In this document: piece after piece, positions 6,174 to 6,869 of the stretch
Layout of the letters: each line of letters starts with the position of its first letter
Position numbering within the stretch: position 1 is the stretch's first letter
Assembly: GCA_021789755.1 (NCBI GenBank)
Contig: JAJYJD010000190.1
Location: 1 to 6,869 of the forward strand
Direction of reading: 5' to 3'
From: Bacteroidota bacterium
GTDB taxonomy: Bacteria; Bacteroidota; Ignavibacteria; Kryptoniales; JAKASW01
Length of the DNA stretch: 6,869 bases
The notes under the pieces: generated by a model
The model's input: the letters and a program-made list of their open reading frames with translations, nothing else
Told to the model about the DNA's origin: nothing
Databases searched by the model: none
Program-made: the position numbers and the translations under genes

Positions 6174-6869
6174 ATGACGGCTCTCCTGACAATCCTGCTT
6201 GCCCTGTTTCAGGTCGGTCCATCTGCACCAAATAGCCGGTGCTTCCTTTGTCATGGGAAGGAGAATTTCGGTGTGACTGAAGACGGGCAATTTCAATCGC
6301 TTTATGTGTCGCCAAGGCAATTCTCTGCTTCAATTCACGGCAAGTTCACCTGCGTGCAGTGTCACACGGACGTCAAGGTGATACCGCATTTTATCAGACC
6401 CAACAAGGTCAGCTGTCTCCAGTGTCACTACGAGGGGAATACGGTCGGTGCTCCGGTGAAATGGATGCCTGAACAGTACAAGCAAAGCATTCACGCCAAG
6501 GCCCTGGCCGAGGGCAATAAAAACGCGCCCGACTGCGCAACCTGTCATACAACTCACTATGTGAAGAGTCCGTCAGATTCGACTTCCACGACCTACCGCA
6601 AGAATATTCCCGAGCTGTGCGGGAGGTGCCACAAACAGGAATTGGAAGCTTACAGGAAATCAATCCATTACAAGGCACTGATGAATGGGATGCTCGGTGC
6701 AGCGGTCTGCACCGATTGTCACCATGAGCATGATGTTCTCCCGCCGAGCGATCCGAGGTCTTCACTCAATCCGGAAAGTGTAGTCAGTACATGCACGAAA
6801 TGTCATGCCGATACCTTGTTGATGGAAAAAGCCGATGTGCCCGTCCAGCAGCCGCAGGCGAGATCGGAA
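6174..6869 (+). CDS. Periplasmic multihaem cytochrome c, 3' end cut by window edge
   Basis: The visible part is 232 residues and continues past the edge. A short hydrophobic leader (about 1-18) looks like a signal peptide but has no Lys or Arg before the hydrophobic core, which is unusual. Seven CxxCH motifs begin at Cys 23, 60, 81, 121, 149, 179 and 207. The first 64 residues parallel the start of the 890-residue cytochrome (CxxCH, then SLYVS, then S-x-HG, then CxxCH). Residues 105-211 hold two di-haem modules with the same 28-residue Cys spacing. The first contains ALAEGNKNAP, very close to ALAKGNKNVP in the 890-residue protein. The gene starts one base after the b-cytochrome stop, so the two are almost certainly co-translated partners: the b subunit in the membrane and this c subunit in the periplasm. 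Whether it ends soon or continues to more haems or a membrane domain cannot be seen. Confidence 0.9.
   Translation, partial: MTALLTILLALFQVGPSAPNSRCFLCHGKENFGVTEDGQFQSLYVSPRQFSASIHGKFTCVQCHTDVKVIPHFIRPNKVSCLQCHYEGNTVGAPVKWMPEQYKQSIHAKALAEGNKNAPDCATCHTTHYVKSPSDSTSTTYRKNIPELCGRCHKQELEAYRKSIHYKALMNGMLGAAVCTDCHHEHDVLPPSDPRSSLNPESVVSTCTKCHADTLLMEKADVPVQQPQARSE

Noticed and set aside
1..6869. CRISPR array, tRNA or rRNA gene, insertion sequence ends or attachment sites
   Set aside because: No regularly spaced direct repeats, cloverleaf, transposase frame or terminal inverted repeats were seen. The only repetition is the diverged haem-module repeats inside coding sequence.

Overview
The window comes from a bacterium of moderate GC content, probably an anaerobe or facultative anaerobe that respires with multihaem c-type cytochromes, as metal-reducing and subsurface lineages do. 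Shine-Dalgarno sites are weak at several starts, and the gene mix (KinB-like kinase, short DksA/TraR-type zinc-finger protein, very long multihaem cytochromes) would fit the Bacteroidota/Chlorobi/Ignavibacteria group or a neighbouring phylum. No marker here settles the taxonomy.

Left part (1-2228). A membrane sensor histidine kinase with HAMP, PAS and DHp domains lies on the minus strand and runs off the left edge. A possible 66-residue ORF lies just upstream of it. Divergent from these, on the plus strand, is a 124-residue receiver-like protein that lacks the phosphoacceptor aspartate. A doubtful 58-residue ORF follows, and then a strong intrinsic terminator at 2182-2228 isolates this regulatory block from what comes next.

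Right part (2229-6869). A 160-base leader with two mutually exclusive small hairpins precedes an apparent operon. Its first gene encodes a 102-residue DksA/TraR-type C4 zinc-finger protein. An ATGA stop/start overlap joins it to a gene for an 890-residue protein with a signal peptide, 19 covalent haem-c motifs (18 CxxCH and one CX4CH) and a C-terminal five-helix membrane domain of the b-type cytochrome HydC/FdnI kind. After 104 bases comes a 233-residue stand-alone b-type cytochrome clearly paralogous to that membrane domain. One base after its stop begins a secreted multihaem cytochrome c with seven visible CxxCH motifs, cut by the right edge.

The working model is a quinone-linked electron-export module. 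The b-type domains would exchange electrons with the menaquinone pool, and the periplasmic c-haem chains would carry them outward. The 890-residue protein resembles Geobacter CbcL in architecture (multihaem c plus dihaem b in one chain) but has many more haems. The next two genes look like the same parts encoded separately, so fused and split forms may sit side by side. Both c-haem proteins are built from a di-haem module in which the two haem motifs are always exactly 28 residues apart (seven of seven modules). No outer-membrane porin, nanowire cytochrome or terminal reductase is visible.
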